From contig NZ_BBWV01000003.1 of assembly GCF_000974785.1 (NCBI RefSeq), positions 434,001 to 498,000 of the forward strand: DNA of 64,000 nt, read 5' to 3'. Below the pieces are notes generated by a model, which saw nothing but the letters and a program-made list of their open reading frames with translations, searched no databases and was not told the DNA's origin. This stretch comes from Flavihumibacter petaseus NBRC 106054 (GTDB lineage: Bacteria; Bacteroidota; Bacteroidia; Chitinophagales; Chitinophagaceae). This document shows, piece after piece, positions 27,010-36,331 of the stretch (positions are counted from its first letter, which is position 1; each line of letters begins with the position of its first letter). The position numbers were made by a program, and so were the translations under genes.

Positions 27010-27393
27010 CTACTGTTTTTTGAGGTTATTTAAAAGGTGCTGGATTTCTTCCAGCTCCTGGGCCGATGCTTTGTGATTACCGAGTGCCTGCAAAATCAAT
27101 TGGGTAGGGGATCCACCGAAAAGTCCATCAATCATCTTTCCCAGCAGGTGTTTCTGTGTCCTTTCCCTGCTTACCGCAGCCTGGTAGATGTGCGTCTTCA
27201 CTGAATCGTCTCTGCGTACCAGACCCTTTTCGTGCATGATCTGCATCAGTTTAAGGGTAGTGGTGTAACCTACATCCTTAGATGCGGCGAGGATTTCATG
27301 TACTTCTCTGACACTGGCCAGCCCCCGTGTCCAAAGAACCTGAAGGATCTCCAGTTCACTGTCTGTCGGTTTAATATACTTGGTTGAAGCCAT
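27010..27393 (-). CDS. BlaI/MecI-family transcriptional repressor
   Basis: A 127-residue winged-helix repressor from ATG 27393 (MASTKYIKPTDSELEILQVL is the family start). HTH region is VREVHEILAASKDVGYTTTLKLMQIMHEKGL; the cleavage/dimer segment follows. It would repress its own operon and the downstream M56 gene and be inactivated by that protease. The upstream ATG at 27471 crosses the hppA terminator and is rejected. An imperfect palindrome at 27421-27438 could be its operator. No beta-lactamase gene is present nearby, so the regulon is elsewhere. Confidence 0.93.
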   Translation of the reverse strand: MASTKYIKPTDSELEILQVLWTRGLASVREVHEILAASKDVGYTTTLKLMQIMHEKGLVRRDDSVKTHIYQAAVSRERTQKHLLGKMIDGLFGGSPTQLILQALGNHKASAQELEEIQHLLNNLKKQ

Positions 27394-27420
27394 GGTGGAA
27401 CATTTGGGACTAAAATACGA

Positions 27421-27438
27421 TTTCTTTCGTAAAAGAAA
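27421..27438. promoter_or_regulatory. Candidate BlaI operator palindrome
   Basis: TTTCTTT and AAAGAAA flank CGTA, 28 bases upstream of the blaI ATG. It is not the TACAnnTGTA box of Gram-positive BlaI; the role is inferred only from position and symmetry. Confidence 0.35.
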
Positions 27439-27447
27439 AGTAAAAAC

Positions 27448-27482
27448 AAAAAAAAGTCCCGGCGTAGACACGTCGGGACTTT
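27448..27482 (-). terminator. Terminator of hppA
   Basis: Stem AGTCCCGGCG against CGTCGGGACT (one mismatch) with a 6-base loop, followed on the minus strand by T8. It separates hppA from the BlaI-BlaR unit. Confidence 0.85.
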
Positions 27483-27521
27483 TGGTATTTGGATCTGATT
27501 AGTTTCTGGAACAAAGATACA

Positions 27522-29912
27522 TTAATCCTGCACCACTTCCACATTGACGGTTACGTTACCGCCTGCAGGAATAAGATTTTCGTATTTCTTAACAGTCTCA
27601 AGCGGTTGTTCAACCCCATTTATGATGAGTTTACCTTCTTTCACTGCAACAGCGAGTTTCCCATTCTGAGTAAATCCATCCGCCTTCAGGGCCTCCACCA
27701 GCTTTTCAATATTAGCCTGACCCTCTTTCTTTACATTATCTGCAATCACCTGCACTTTGACTTTTTCCTCAACTTTCGCAGTGTGATCGCCGGTATGATG
27801 GATCTGGGCAAGGGTAGGCGCGATTACCAGAGAAACGATACTCATCAGTTTGATAAGGATGTTCATGGATGGACCTGAAGTATCCTTGAATGGATCACCC
27901 ACGGTATCACCGGTTACCGATGCCTTGTGCGGTTCTGATTTCTTATAATATACCTCTCCGTTGATAGTAACACCTTTTTCAAATGATTTCTTGGCATTGT
28001 CCCACGCACCACCGGCATTGTTCTGGAACATTCCCATCAGTACGCCGCTAACGGTCGCGCCTGCAAGAAAACCACCCAGTGCTTCCGGTCCGAAAATAAA
28101 CCCGATCAGCAGCGGGGAAACAATGGCAATTGCACCGGGCAACATCATTTTTTTGATGGAAGCGTCCGTAGAGATGGCAACACATTTGTCATATTCCGGT
28201 TTGCCGGTACCTTCCATGATACCAGGGATGGTTTTGAACTGGCGGCGAACTTCCTCCACCATCGACATGGCAGCTTCACCAACAGCGCGGATAGCGAGAG
28301 AAGAAAATACAAAGGGGATCATGCCGCCGATAAACAGGGCAGCCAACACATCCGCCTTATAGATATCGATGCCTTTGATTCCGGCAACGCCCACAAAAGC
28401 GGCAAACAGTGCCAGGGCAGTAAGGGCGGCAGATGCGATGGCAAAACCTTTACCGGTTGCGGCTGTCGTATTACCCACAGCATCCAGCACATCTGTTTTT
28501 TCACGTACATCTTTCGGCAATTCGCTCATTTCGGCAATACCACCTGCGTTGTCGGCGATCGGACCAAATGCATCGATCGCCAGTTGCATGGCTGTAGTGG
28601 CCATCATACCGGCTGCTGCGATCGCAACACCATATAGTCCGGCAAAATGATAGGAGCCGTAGATACCTGCTGCCAGTACGATTGTCGGCAGAAAGGTTGA
28701 TTGCATACCAACAGCAAGACCACCAATGACGTTGGTGGCGTGACCGGTAGCAGATTGACGGATAATGGAATTCACCGGGCCCTTGCCCATTGCTGTATAA
28801 TACTCGGTAATGATACTCATCAGTGTACCTACCACAAGTCCTACCACAATTGCGTAGAATACATCTATGCGGGTAAATTCAAATCCGCGGAGGTTCATGG
28901 TTGTATCAGGCAGGATATATTGAACGAGGAAAAAAGATGCTACTGCAGTCAGCACAATTGAGCCCCAGTTACCCATGTTCAGTGCTTTCTGAACAACGTC
29001 TGTACTGATTCCGGCATTATCTGAAATCCGTACAAACCAGGTACCTACGATGGAAAACAGGATACCTGTTCCGGCGATCAGCATAGGGAGAAGAATGGGA
29101 GAGAATCCGTTAAAGGCATCCGTTGCGATAGTTTCCTGGCCGAGTACCATAGTAGCCAGAACTGTTGCAACATAAGAACCGAACAGGTCTGCACCCATAC
29201 CGGCAACGTCACCAACGTTATCACCCACGTTATCTGCGATGGTTGCAGGGTTACGCGGATCGTCTTCAGGAATACCGGCTTCTACTTTTCCTACCAGGTC
29301 GGCACCTACGTCCGCAGCCTTGGTATAAATACCACCACCCACGCGGGCAAACAGGGCGATTGATTCAGCACCCAGGGAGAATCCGGTCAATACTTCAATT
29401 GCTTTCGCAACAAGATGGTCGTTGGCCGCCAGTCCGGGCGCGAACGCCATAACCAGCACGATGAAAAGACTACCCAGCCCAAGTACTGCAAGCCCCGCTA
29501 CACCAAGGCCCATCACTGAACCACCGGTGAACGACACTGCCAGCGCTTTGGACAGGCTGGTGCGGGCTGCGTGTGCTGTTCGCACATTGGCTTTCGTTGC
29601 AATACGCATTCCGATGAAACCGGCCAGCGCACTGAATACGGCGCCCAGAACAAATGCCAGGGCGATGCTCCAGTGGGAGTTGTCATTCCTTGTAGCCATG
29701 AAACCCAGGAGGATACCTACAATTACCACAAAGTAGCCAAGGATCTTCCATTCCGCTTTCAGGAAGGCCATTGCCCCCTCAGCGATGTAGTTGCTGATTT
29801 CTTTCATGCGATCGTTACCAGCATCCTGCTTGGATACCCAGGCAAATTTGATGATGGTATACAGCAAGCCAATCACCCCAAAGGCAGGCACCAGATAAAA
29901 CAATTTGTCCAT
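27522..29912 (-). CDS. hppA: Membrane-bound K+-dependent proton/sodium pyrophosphatase
   Basis: Couples pyrophosphate hydrolysis to H+ or Na+ export across the inner membrane. From ATG 29912 it has 796 residues and about 16 helices. Catalytic loops are [32 protein letters not shown]-type (near 230) and the C-terminal [11 protein letters not shown]. The [10 protein letters not shown] segment has Ala and Gly at the sites where K+-independent enzymes carry Lys and Thr, so it should need K+. After the last helix (about residue 700) there is an extra 90-residue soluble part starting with HHTGDH. Since M-PPase C-termini face outward, this part should be periplasmic. Single-gene unit. Confidence 0.95.
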   Translation of the reverse strand: MDKLFYLVPAFGVIGLLYTIIKFAWVSKQDAGNDRMKEISNYIAEGAMAFLKAEWKILGYFVVIVGILLGFMATRNDNSHWSIALAFVLGAVFSALAGFIGMRIATKANVRTAHAARTSLSKALAVSFTGGSVMGLGVAGLAVLGLGSLFIVLVMAFAPGLAANDHLVAKAIEVLTGFSLGAESIALFARVGGGIYTKAADVGADLVGKVEAGIPEDDPRNPATIADNVGDNVGDVAGMGADLFGSYVATVLATMVLGQETIATDAFNGFSPILLPMLIAGTGILFSIVGTWFVRISDNAGISTDVVQKALNMGNWGSIVLTAVASFFLVQYILPDTTMNLRGFEFTRIDVFYAIVVGLVVGTLMSIITEYYTAMGKGPVNSIIRQSATGHATNVIGGLAVGMQSTFLPTIVLAAGIYGSYHFAGLYGVAIAAAGMMATTAMQLAIDAFGPIADNAGGIAEMSELPKDVREKTDVLDAVGNTTAATGKGFAIASAALTALALFAAFVGVAGIKGIDIYKADVLAALFIGGMIPFVFSSLAIRAVGEAAMSMVEEVRRQFKTIPGIMEGTGKPEYDKCVAISTDASIKKMMLPGAIAIVSPLLIGFIFGPEALGGFLAGATVSGVLMGMFQNNAGGAWDNAKKSFEKGVTINGEVYYKKSEPHKASVTGDTVGDPFKDTSGPSMNILIKLMSIVSLVIAPTLAQIHHTGDHTAKVEEKVKVQVIADNVKKEGQANIEKLVEALKADGFTQNGKLAVAVKEGKLIINGVEQPLETVKKYENLIPAGGNVTVNVEVVQD

Positions 29913-29945
29913 ACGAATTCTTGTTAACAAAAATTTTAGAGTGGG

Positions 29946-29953
29946 CAAAAATA
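29946..29953 (-). promoter_or_regulatory. -7 box upstream of hppA
   Basis: TATTTTTG matches TAnnTTTG exactly, 33 bases upstream of ATG 29912. This supports 29912 over the ATG at 29948, which overlaps the promoter region. Confidence 0.6.
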
Positions 29954-29968
29954 GGGGAGAAACCCCAA

Positions 29969-32900
29969 TTATTGTTTTTTCTGGGTGCTGTCGGCGGCGT
30001 TTTTCTTCTTTTTTAAAATGTTGTTGAGCAGGCCTTTCGCGGCTTCTTCAGCCTTTTTGGTGGTTGATCCGGCATCTTTCCCGGTAGCCGAAGTGTCTTT
30101 TTTACCGGAAACCTGCTCTTTTATAATGCTTTCGAGATCCTTAACTGCCTGCTTCTTAACGGATTCCAGCGAATCCTGCGCCTCTTTTTTAGCTGCATTC
30201 ACCAGGGAATCAGCTTTCCCTTTTACCTCCGCCGCGAGGCTCGTACCCTGTTGCTGGAGGTCATATTTAAGCTGTGGCTGTTGCAGCGTTCCACCAAGGT
30301 TGACTTTCAGGTTTACGGTCTCACCCAGATTTGCCGGAATGCCTTTACTGTTCAGGCTGGTTACCATATTGTTCAACAGCTTATTGGCGTCACTGCCAAA
30401 CCGTTCCCTGGGTACTTTCATATTAATAATGTAATCGAGGGACTGGTCAAAACCATGCATGCCGCCAATTTCCATATCTATATCCTGCCATTTGACATGA
30501 AAAGGCTTTACCATCACTTTCCCTTTAATGAATTCAAATGACTGTTTGATGCCTTTGAGTTCAATCTGGTCAAGGCCTTTGATCTGGAGTTGCTGTGCCA
30601 GCGTTTCAAAGGGCTTGAATTTGCTGAGTATCCCGTCTACAACAATATTTCCCTTCCCTGCCAGTGAAGCCGGATCCGGCATCATCGAGGGACTCATTTT
30701 TCCGGAAAGGGAGAGTCCGGATTGTAATTTTCCTGTAATAAATCCCGCAACCGGCATCAGGTATTTCACCGTGTTAAAAGACGAAAAGGTTTTGCCGATA
30801 TCCAGCCCGTTCAGCTGGTATTCAAACCCAATTTCCGGTTTCAGTTTATTTTCCTTTGTGGAATAATGACCGGCCAGGCGGATATTGCCATCAAGGGCAT
30901 CCATCGAGAGATTGTCTAGTGTAACTGTTTCGTTGGCTACCCTGACATTTCCTTTTACATTGTTGTAATTGATTTTGTCGTAAACCAACTGGCCAATGGC
31001 TGACTGAAGTGTCAGGTTGAGATTTGCCGGCACAGCAAATGGTATCGAACTGGTTGCACTGTCGTTCTCTGTGGCTTTCGGATCCTGTTTGTCGCCGGTG
31101 GAAGGCTGACCCATCCATTTGTTCAGGTCAATTTTATCGGCATTGAATTGCAGGGTTCCGGCAAGTGGCTCATCCTTCAGCGCATAGCCGATGGCGTTAT
31201 CAAGTTTTCCGGATACGGTGAAATTTGTACCCATCATTTTACCACTGGCGGCAGGCAATGATACCGACGCCGGTGTAAATACCAGGTCGGCCTTCTTCAC
31301 CTGCATCCCGTCAGGATAAGCCAGGCTTTTATAGATTAAGTCAGAAAGGTTGATACTACCGGACGCTTTTACCTGATCATACGCCTTTCGGTCTATCATG
31401 GATTTTTTCCCGGCGAACCTGACATCAGCCAGCAGTTTTCCTTCAAGACTTGTTCCCGGTTCAAAAGTGTAAAATTGTTTGACGCGGTCAAGTTGCAAAC
31501 CTCCTTTAAGTCCTGCGTCGAATGTAGGATCGCTTGCCGGTTGTGTCAGCAGCAGGGTGAAATCCACGGCATCACTTCCCAGTTCCACATGTCCGGCAGG
31601 GATTCTGACAATCGTATGGTCCGGTAATCCATCCGGGTTGGTGATCTCTATCAGGGCATTTGTTTTCTGGATGGGTTGGGGAAAATCCTTTGCCGCATAG
31701 CTGACATTAGCAAGCTGCAACATACCCTGTGCCTGGAACGGCCCGGGTTTTTGCTGCATCACAACTTCAAGATTTCCTTTAGCGGAAAGGTCAGCGGTTA
31801 CCTGGCCTCCAATCCGGGTACCTTCTGCCAGTTTGATAAATTGACCGATGGTTCCCAGATCCAGTTTTCCCTTGGCAGCTGCGTCAATGTAACGAACTGA
31901 TTCGGGGTTTTTTAGGAGAAGCCTGAACTGAAACGGCTCTGCACCGAACTTCAGGTTTGCTTGCGGAATATCAACAACCGTATGATCAATCACACCGTCG
32001 GGATTGGAAGCCGTCAACTGTAAATTGATATCCTGCACTGGTTGGGGGAGGTCCGGATATTGAAAGAAGCCATCCTTTACCTTGGCTTTAACTTCAAATG
32101 CAGGCAACTGATTTCCCGAGTATGTTCCCTTCACCCAACCTTCAAAGGCTGCCGTTCCTTTTGTTTTCAACTCATTGAAATCTTTTCTGTATACCGAGGG
32201 CACGAGGCTGAGCAAACTCTTGAATTCGTTGGAAGGAGTCTTGAACGTGATGTCCATTTTATAAGTCGAGTCATTCACCAATTGGAAGAATCCATCAGCA
32301 TTCACTGCAAGTTCATTGAGTTTTAGTGCTGCATGACTGAATTTATAAAGACTCTGGGAAGCTGTTATATCAAAGTCTGCAGCAAGATCAGTTTGTGTGT
32401 CAACCAGGTAGGGGATGCCCTCCATGGAGAAATTGATCCTGACAGCATTGGTCTGTGTTTTCAAAATAAAATTCTCACTGCTGAAATTGCCACTGCCTTC
32501 GTGATCCAGCTGGTTGATGAGCAGGTGCATGTTCCCCTGTTCATCATCATAACGGATATAGCCATCCCTGATGCTGTATTTTTTCAGATCCATGCTGAAG
32601 CCTTTTCCGGGTTCGCTGGCGGCAGTTGTATCTTCATCGGGTTTCATGATATCCCAGTTTGCCTGGCCATCTTTTAATACTATGGCATGGATGCGGGGCT
32701 GTTCAAGCGTTACATGCGAGATCTCTATCGGTCCGGATCCGAACAGGCTCATCAGGTTTACCGCAACATCGATACGGTTGGCAGACAGCAAAGTATCTCC
32801 GGGAAAGTTTTCCGGACCAGTCATATACAGCCCGTCCAGTCCAACGCTAACCCGTGGAAAATGTCTGAACAGGGAAATAGACACATCTGAAAAGCCGGAT

Positions 32901-33037
32901 TTTCCCCTGATCTTTTCGTTCATTTCTTTTTTGGCGATTGCTTTTAACTTGCCGCCAAATAACAAGGGGGCCGCAAATGCCAATACGAACAATACCAACA
33001 GAATAATACCAAGCGTAGTCAACACTTTCTTCATCAT
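29969..33037 (-). CDS. Large AsmA-family inner-membrane protein
   Basis: A 1022-residue protein with one N-terminal anchor helix (about 4-26) and a long periplasmic beta-rich part. The AsmA N-terminal domain (about 30-180) is marked by SLFRHFPRVSVGLDGL and LEQPRIHAIVLKDGQANWDI. Two internal repeats around 325-420 and 440-535 both carry a QP(V/I)Q...NPDG...DHT pattern. The AsmA C-terminal region (about 780-930) includes VVDGILSKF and MEIGGMHGFDQSLDY. The last 80 residues are Lys/Ala/Asp-rich and probably helical. The family is related to TamB-like bridge proteins proposed to move lipids to the outer membrane. No partner gene is adjacent. Confidence 0.88.
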   Translation of the reverse strand: MMKKVLTTLGIILLVLFVLAFAAPLLFGGKLKAIAKKEMNEKIRGKSGFSDVSISLFRHFPRVSVGLDGLYMTGPENFPGDTLLSANRIDVAVNLMSLFGSGPIEISHVTLEQPRIHAIVLKDGQANWDIMKPDEDTTAASEPGKGFSMDLKKYSIRDGYIRYDDEQGNMHLLINQLDHEGSGNFSSENFILKTQTNAVRINFSMEGIPYLVDTQTDLAADFDITASQSLYKFSHAALKLNELAVNADGFFQLVNDSTYKMDITFKTPSNEFKSLLSLVPSVYRKDFNELKTKGTAAFEGWVKGTYSGNQLPAFEVKAKVKDGFFQYPDLPQPVQDINLQLTASNPDGVIDHTVVDIPQANLKFGAEPFQFRLLLKNPESVRYIDAAAKGKLDLGTIGQFIKLAEGTRIGGQVTADLSAKGNLEVVMQQKPGPFQAQGMLQLANVSYAAKDFPQPIQKTNALIEITNPDGLPDHTIVRIPAGHVELGSDAVDFTLLLTQPASDPTFDAGLKGGLQLDRVKQFYTFEPGTSLEGKLLADVRFAGKKSMIDRKAYDQVKASGSINLSDLIYKSLAYPDGMQVKKADLVFTPASVSLPAASGKMMGTNFTVSGKLDNAIGYALKDEPLAGTLQFNADKIDLNKWMGQPSTGDKQDPKATENDSATSSIPFAVPANLNLTLQSAIGQLVYDKINYNNVKGNVRVANETVTLDNLSMDALDGNIRLAGHYSTKENKLKPEIGFEYQLNGLDIGKTFSSFNTVKYLMPVAGFITGKLQSGLSLSGKMSPSMMPDPASLAGKGNIVVDGILSKFKPFETLAQQLQIKGLDQIELKGIKQSFEFIKGKVMVKPFHVKWQDIDMEIGGMHGFDQSLDYIINMKVPRERFGSDANKLLNNMVTSLNSKGIPANLGETVNLKVNLGGTLQQPQLKYDLQQQGTSLAAEVKGKADSLVNAAKKEAQDSLESVKKQAVKDLESIIKEQVSGKKDTSATGKDAGSTTKKAEEAAKGLLNNILKKKKNAADSTQKKQ

Positions 33038-33148
33038 GCTGCAATAATTTTAAAGGGCCTTCTGGCGGGTCTCCAAAAATTCCGTGCCCGTTTAAATAAT
33101 TCTCTTAGAAACGTTAAACTGGCAGGACTGTTGTGGTGTTACTTCGCC

Positions 33149-33634
33149 ATGAGACAAGTCTTTTTTGTGATATGCTGTTTTTTGCTAATGCATACCGGTA
33201 ATGGACAAACCGTAAAGAAGATTTCGATCAATGAATTGGAAAATTATATCAAACAAAGCAGGAAGCCACTGGTAATTAATTTTTGGGCAACATTTTGTAA
33301 ACCCTGTCTCGAGGAAATCCCCCTTATGCTTGAGCTTGCCAGAACTTCACCAAATGTCGAACTGATCATGGTGAGTCTTGATATGGCTGATTATTATCCT
33401 GACAAACTGGAGAAGTTTGTCAGCCAGCAGCAATTTCAACCCGCGGTGCAATACTGGCTGAATGAGACCAACGCTGATTTCTTTTGCCCAAAAGTAGATT
33501 CTGCCTGGCAGGGGAGTCTCCCTGCCACGCTATTCATCAATCCGCAGAAACAATACCGGCAATTTGTAGATAAGCCAATGCGTCAGGAAGAAATACGGCT
33601 ATCCTTCCTTTCTCTTGATGCCACAGCCAACTGA
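33149..33634 (+). CDS. Exported TlpA/ResA-like thiol-disulfide oxidoreductase
   Basis: A 161-residue thioredoxin-fold protein. From ATG 33149 a signal peptide (QVFFVICCFLLMHTGNGQ) is followed by a thioredoxin domain with ATFCKPCLEEIP as redox motif and the cis-Pro loop SLPATLFI. It should act in the periplasm on disulfides. The ATG at 33131 adds six residues. Its last 36 bases overlap the 3' end of the convergent redoxin gene. Specific partner unknown. Confidence 0.88.
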   Translation: MRQVFFVICCFLLMHTGNGQTVKKISINELENYIKQSRKPLVINFWATFCKPCLEEIPLMLELARTSPNVELIMVSLDMADYYPDKLEKFVSQQQFQPAVQYWLNETNADFFCPKVDSAWQGSLPATLFINPQKQYRQFVDKPMRQEEIRLSFLSLDATAN

Positions 33635-34201
33635 CCTGCTCTCTTTTACCGAAACCGATTTTCCTGAGGCCATTTCAGTGATGGCTTCCTTGAGGTGATT
33701 GCGGGAGACTTTGGAGGGGTCAGCCGGGCTGTCATCAATTGCGCCACGGTATACCAGTTTTCCCCGTCCGTCGAAGAGATAACATTCCGGCGTACGGGAT
33801 GCGCCAAAGGCATCAGCTAGTTCATTATTGCTGTCCACCACATAAGGCCACTTATAATGTTGGGAGGCAGCATATTGTTGCATCGCCTTATACGAATCTT
33901 CATTGGCGCGGTTGCCTTCGTTTGAGTTCAGCACAACGAATCCAATATTTTTCCCCGTAGCGAAATTCCCGATGTCAGTTGTCCTGCTTTGGTTCTTAAC
34001 CACGTATGGACAAGTGTTACAACTGAACATGACCAGCAGGCCATTGGAAGTTTTGACATCATTCAGGGAGATGATCTTACCTGATACGTCTTTCATTTTT
34101 GTAGCCGCCATAGGAATGTCGGCGCCGATGGGCAGCGGATCAGCCAATTTAAAGGCAATTCCTGCGATGGCCAGTGCAAAGAGTGATAACAATGCTTTCA
34201 T
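33599..34201 (-). CDS. Exported redoxin-family (thioredoxin-like) protein
   Basis: A 200-residue protein with signal peptide (MKALLSLFALAIAGIAF) and an AhpC/TSA-like fold. The redox site is FSCNTCPYVVKNQSRT, followed by NSNEGNRANEDSY and RTPECYLFDGRGKLVYRGAIDD, typical of a redoxin group often found near thioredoxins. The partner is unknown. It follows yihY by 39 bases on the same strand. Its end overlaps the convergent TlpA-like gene, so one protein's C-terminal codons lie opposite the other's. Confidence 0.87.
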   Translation of the reverse strand: MKALLSLFALAIAGIAFKLADPLPIGADIPMAATKMKDVSGKIISLNDVKTSNGLLVMFSCNTCPYVVKNQSRTTDIGNFATGKNIGFVVLNSNEGNRANEDSYKAMQQYAASQHYKWPYVVDSNNELADAFGASRTPECYLFDGRGKLVYRGAIDDSPADPSKVSRNHLKEAITEMASGKSVSVKESRSVGCGIKRKEG

Positions 34202-34240
34202 GGTTTCTTTTTTAATGGTCAAGCAGTTCTCACAATTTCG

Positions 34241-35218
34241 CTAAATTTTCTGAGATTCGGAAGCCCTGGCAGCTTCGGTCCTGGCGCGCTCTTCAGCCAT
34301 CATCTTCAGTGAATGTATACTCACATTAAGCTCGTAACCAATTAGTAACACAAGTGAACTGAAATATATAAGCAGCATCAGGATCATGATGGTACCAATT
34401 GAACCGTAGATCTTGTTGAAATTATTGAATTTGTTTACCCAAACGGAGAACACCATCACGGTAAGAATGATCAACCCTGTTGCGAATATGGTGCCCGGGG
34501 AAGAAAGCTGCCATCGTTCATGTACTGATGGCACGTATTTATATATGATCGCAATGCTGTAATAAACGAGCGCGATGATGAACAACCATCTGAGGTTACG
34601 TACTAGCCATTTGATTGCTGGTGTATTGATGTTCAGCTTATTCAACATCCAGCTGAGCACATTACCTTGCGCGATCAACAGGATGATCGCACACAACAGC
34701 AGGAATATGAGTACTGTTGTAATCCTAACCGCCATCCAGCGTTTTTGAAAGAAATTTCTGCTCGTACTGTACATCAATGACTTGTTGAAGGTGCGCATGA
34801 TGCCCAGCACTGCATTGGACGCATAAAATACGGCTACCAGGAAACCCAGGGAAAGCAGACCCGACCGGGGAGTCTGGAGAAAGTCCTGGAGGAAGTCGCG
34901 TACCAGTTCATAAGTTTTGTAGTTGGGAGTAAGGTCCTTTGTCAGTTGCAGCAGTTCATTGGTAAGCTGTTTGGAAAACGGCATGTAGGGAAATAGCGTC
35001 AGCAGGAAGATGGTAGCAGCAGGAATTGCCATTGCCAGGTTAAAGGAAATGGCAGCTGCACGGTCGTTCAGGCCGACTTTCTTCACCTGTGCCAGGAAGA
35101 ATTTGACCACATCATACAGTGGTAGTCCTTCAAATCCCGGCAGGCTGATTTTTTTGCTTTTGGCAACAATCCACCTGGCGGGCAGGCTGTTCCTGGCAAT
35201 GCGTTCCAGTTTGATCAT
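34241..35218 (-). CDS. YihY/UPF0761 (BrkB-like) membrane protein
   Basis: A 325-residue integral membrane protein of the YihY/BrkB group, with about six helices. Family marks are AAAISFNLAMAIPAATIFLLTLFPYMPF, the SNAVLGIMRTFNKS motif and a final helix region YGSIGTIMILMLLIYFSSLVLLIGYELN. BrkB was named for Bordetella serum resistance, but the molecular role is unknown. The soluble tail (EERARTEAARASESQKI) is charged. It starts 1 base after the mltG stop and is surely co-transcribed with it. Confidence 0.92.
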   Translation of the reverse strand: MIKLERIARNSLPARWIVAKSKKISLPGFEGLPLYDVVKFFLAQVKKVGLNDRAAAISFNLAMAIPAATIFLLTLFPYMPFSKQLTNELLQLTKDLTPNYKTYELVRDFLQDFLQTPRSGLLSLGFLVAVFYASNAVLGIMRTFNKSLMYSTSRNFFQKRWMAVRITTVLIFLLLCAIILLIAQGNVLSWMLNKLNINTPAIKWLVRNLRWLFIIALVYYSIAIIYKYVPSVHERWQLSSPGTIFATGLIILTVMVFSVWVNKFNNFNKIYGSIGTIMILMLLIYFSSLVLLIGYELNVSIHSLKMMAEERARTEAARASESQKI

Positions 35219-35219
35219 G

Positions 35220-36257
35220 TCAGTGTCCTGTTTCTTCAGCTTTTGGGTTCTTTGCCAGTGAATCCAGGAATTGCTGGTATTCCCTGGCTAGTTTCAGGTG
35301 TTCCTGGTAGTCGGCGGCGAAAGCATGAGCCCCTGTGAACCCTGGTTTTGCCACAAAGAATAGATAATTTGTTGAAGGAGCATTGAGTACGGCATCAATT
35401 GTCTGTTTTTGCGGCGTACAGATCGGGCCGGGCGGTAATCCGGTCACCCGGTAGGTATTATACGGGGATTCAACCAGGAGGTGCTTGTGATAAATCCTTT
35501 TCAGGGAAAAATCCCGTAAAGCAAACTTAACAGTCGGATCTGCTCCGAGGCGCATTCCTTTTTTAAGCCGGTTCAGATACACACTGGCAATATTTCCTTT
35601 TTCATTGCGGTTATTGGTTTCCTCATCTACAATGGACGCCAGTGTTGATACCTGCACGGGCGTTAACCCCATCTCGGTTGCCTTGTCTTTTCGTTCTGAA
35701 GTCCAGAATGATTTATAATTCTCCAGGATCTTGTTCATAACGATCTGCGGACTGGTATTCCAAAAAAATGTATAGGTGTCCGGCAACACACCACATAAAA
35801 CTGTATTGGAGTCAAGGCCATAAGGCAGGAGCGAGTCATTGCTGTTCAGAAAACGGAGAAAGCGAATGCTGTCAGATTCAAATTTCCGCCCGGCCATACC
35901 TGCAAAGTCTTCTTTGGTTCGGAGCTTATTGATCACCAGGTTAACCGGTTCCTGCGCACCATTCCGAAGTTTCCGGATTATATTTAAAAGGTTTGTATTG
36001 TGATGGATAGCATACCGGCCGGCCTTGATCTTATCTGGATAGTTCAGCCTTTTCGCAAGGAAGTCAAACAATGAAGGATACTTCACTACGTTGTCTTTGC
36101 TCACCTTTTCGAGCACTTGTCCATAGGTGCTGCCAGTTGGAATTTCCAGGTAATAGACCTTGTCCCGGAAACTTGTAGCCGGACCAAAAAATCCCCACAG
36201 GAGTACGATACCCACCACCACGATCACCAAACCGAACACGAACAATACTTTTTTCAT
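35220..36257 (-). CDS. mltG: Endolytic murein transglycosylase
   Basis: Cleaves nascent glycan strands inside the periplasm and sets strand length. It has one N-terminal membrane helix (FVFGLVIVVVGIVLLWGFF), a LysM-like subdomain, and the YceG catalytic domain. The catalytic Glu is the last E of ASIVDEETNN, which aligns with E218 of E. coli MltG. RLKKGMRLGADPTVKFAL, YNTYRVTGLPPGPICTP and YLFFVAKP are hallmark motifs. The 345-residue length fits. First gene of an mltG-yihY-redoxin string after the secG terminator. Confidence 0.96.
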   Translation of the reverse strand: MKKVLFVFGLVIVVVGIVLLWGFFGPATSFRDKVYYLEIPTGSTYGQVLEKVSKDNVVKYPSLFDFLAKRLNYPDKIKAGRYAIHHNTNLLNIIRKLRNGAQEPVNLVINKLRTKEDFAGMAGRKFESDSIRFLRFLNSNDSLLPYGLDSNTVLCGVLPDTYTFFWNTSPQIVMNKILENYKSFWTSERKDKATEMGLTPVQVSTLASIVDEETNNRNEKGNIASVYLNRLKKGMRLGADPTVKFALRDFSLKRIYHKHLLVESPYNTYRVTGLPPGPICTPQKQTIDAVLNAPSTNYLFFVAKPGFTGAHAFAADYQEHLKLAREYQQFLDSLAKNPKAEETGH

Positions 36258-36288
36258 TGGATTTGATTGGCTTGTAAAATAAACAAAA

Positions 36289-36309
36289 AACCCTGCCGGT
36301 AGCAGGGTT
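36289..36309 (-). terminator. Terminator of the miaB-secG operon
   Basis: An 8-bp stem AACCCTGC/GCAGGGTT with a 5-base loop, then T-rich sequence (TTTTTTGTTT) on the minus strand, between secG and mltG. Confidence 0.85.
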
Positions 36310-36331
36310 AAAAAACGTTATCTGGTTCAGC

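Noticed and set aside
33131-33148. Upstream ATG of the TlpA-like gene at 33131
   Set aside because: It only adds MWCYFA before a good signal peptide; the ATG at 33149 gives a more usual start.
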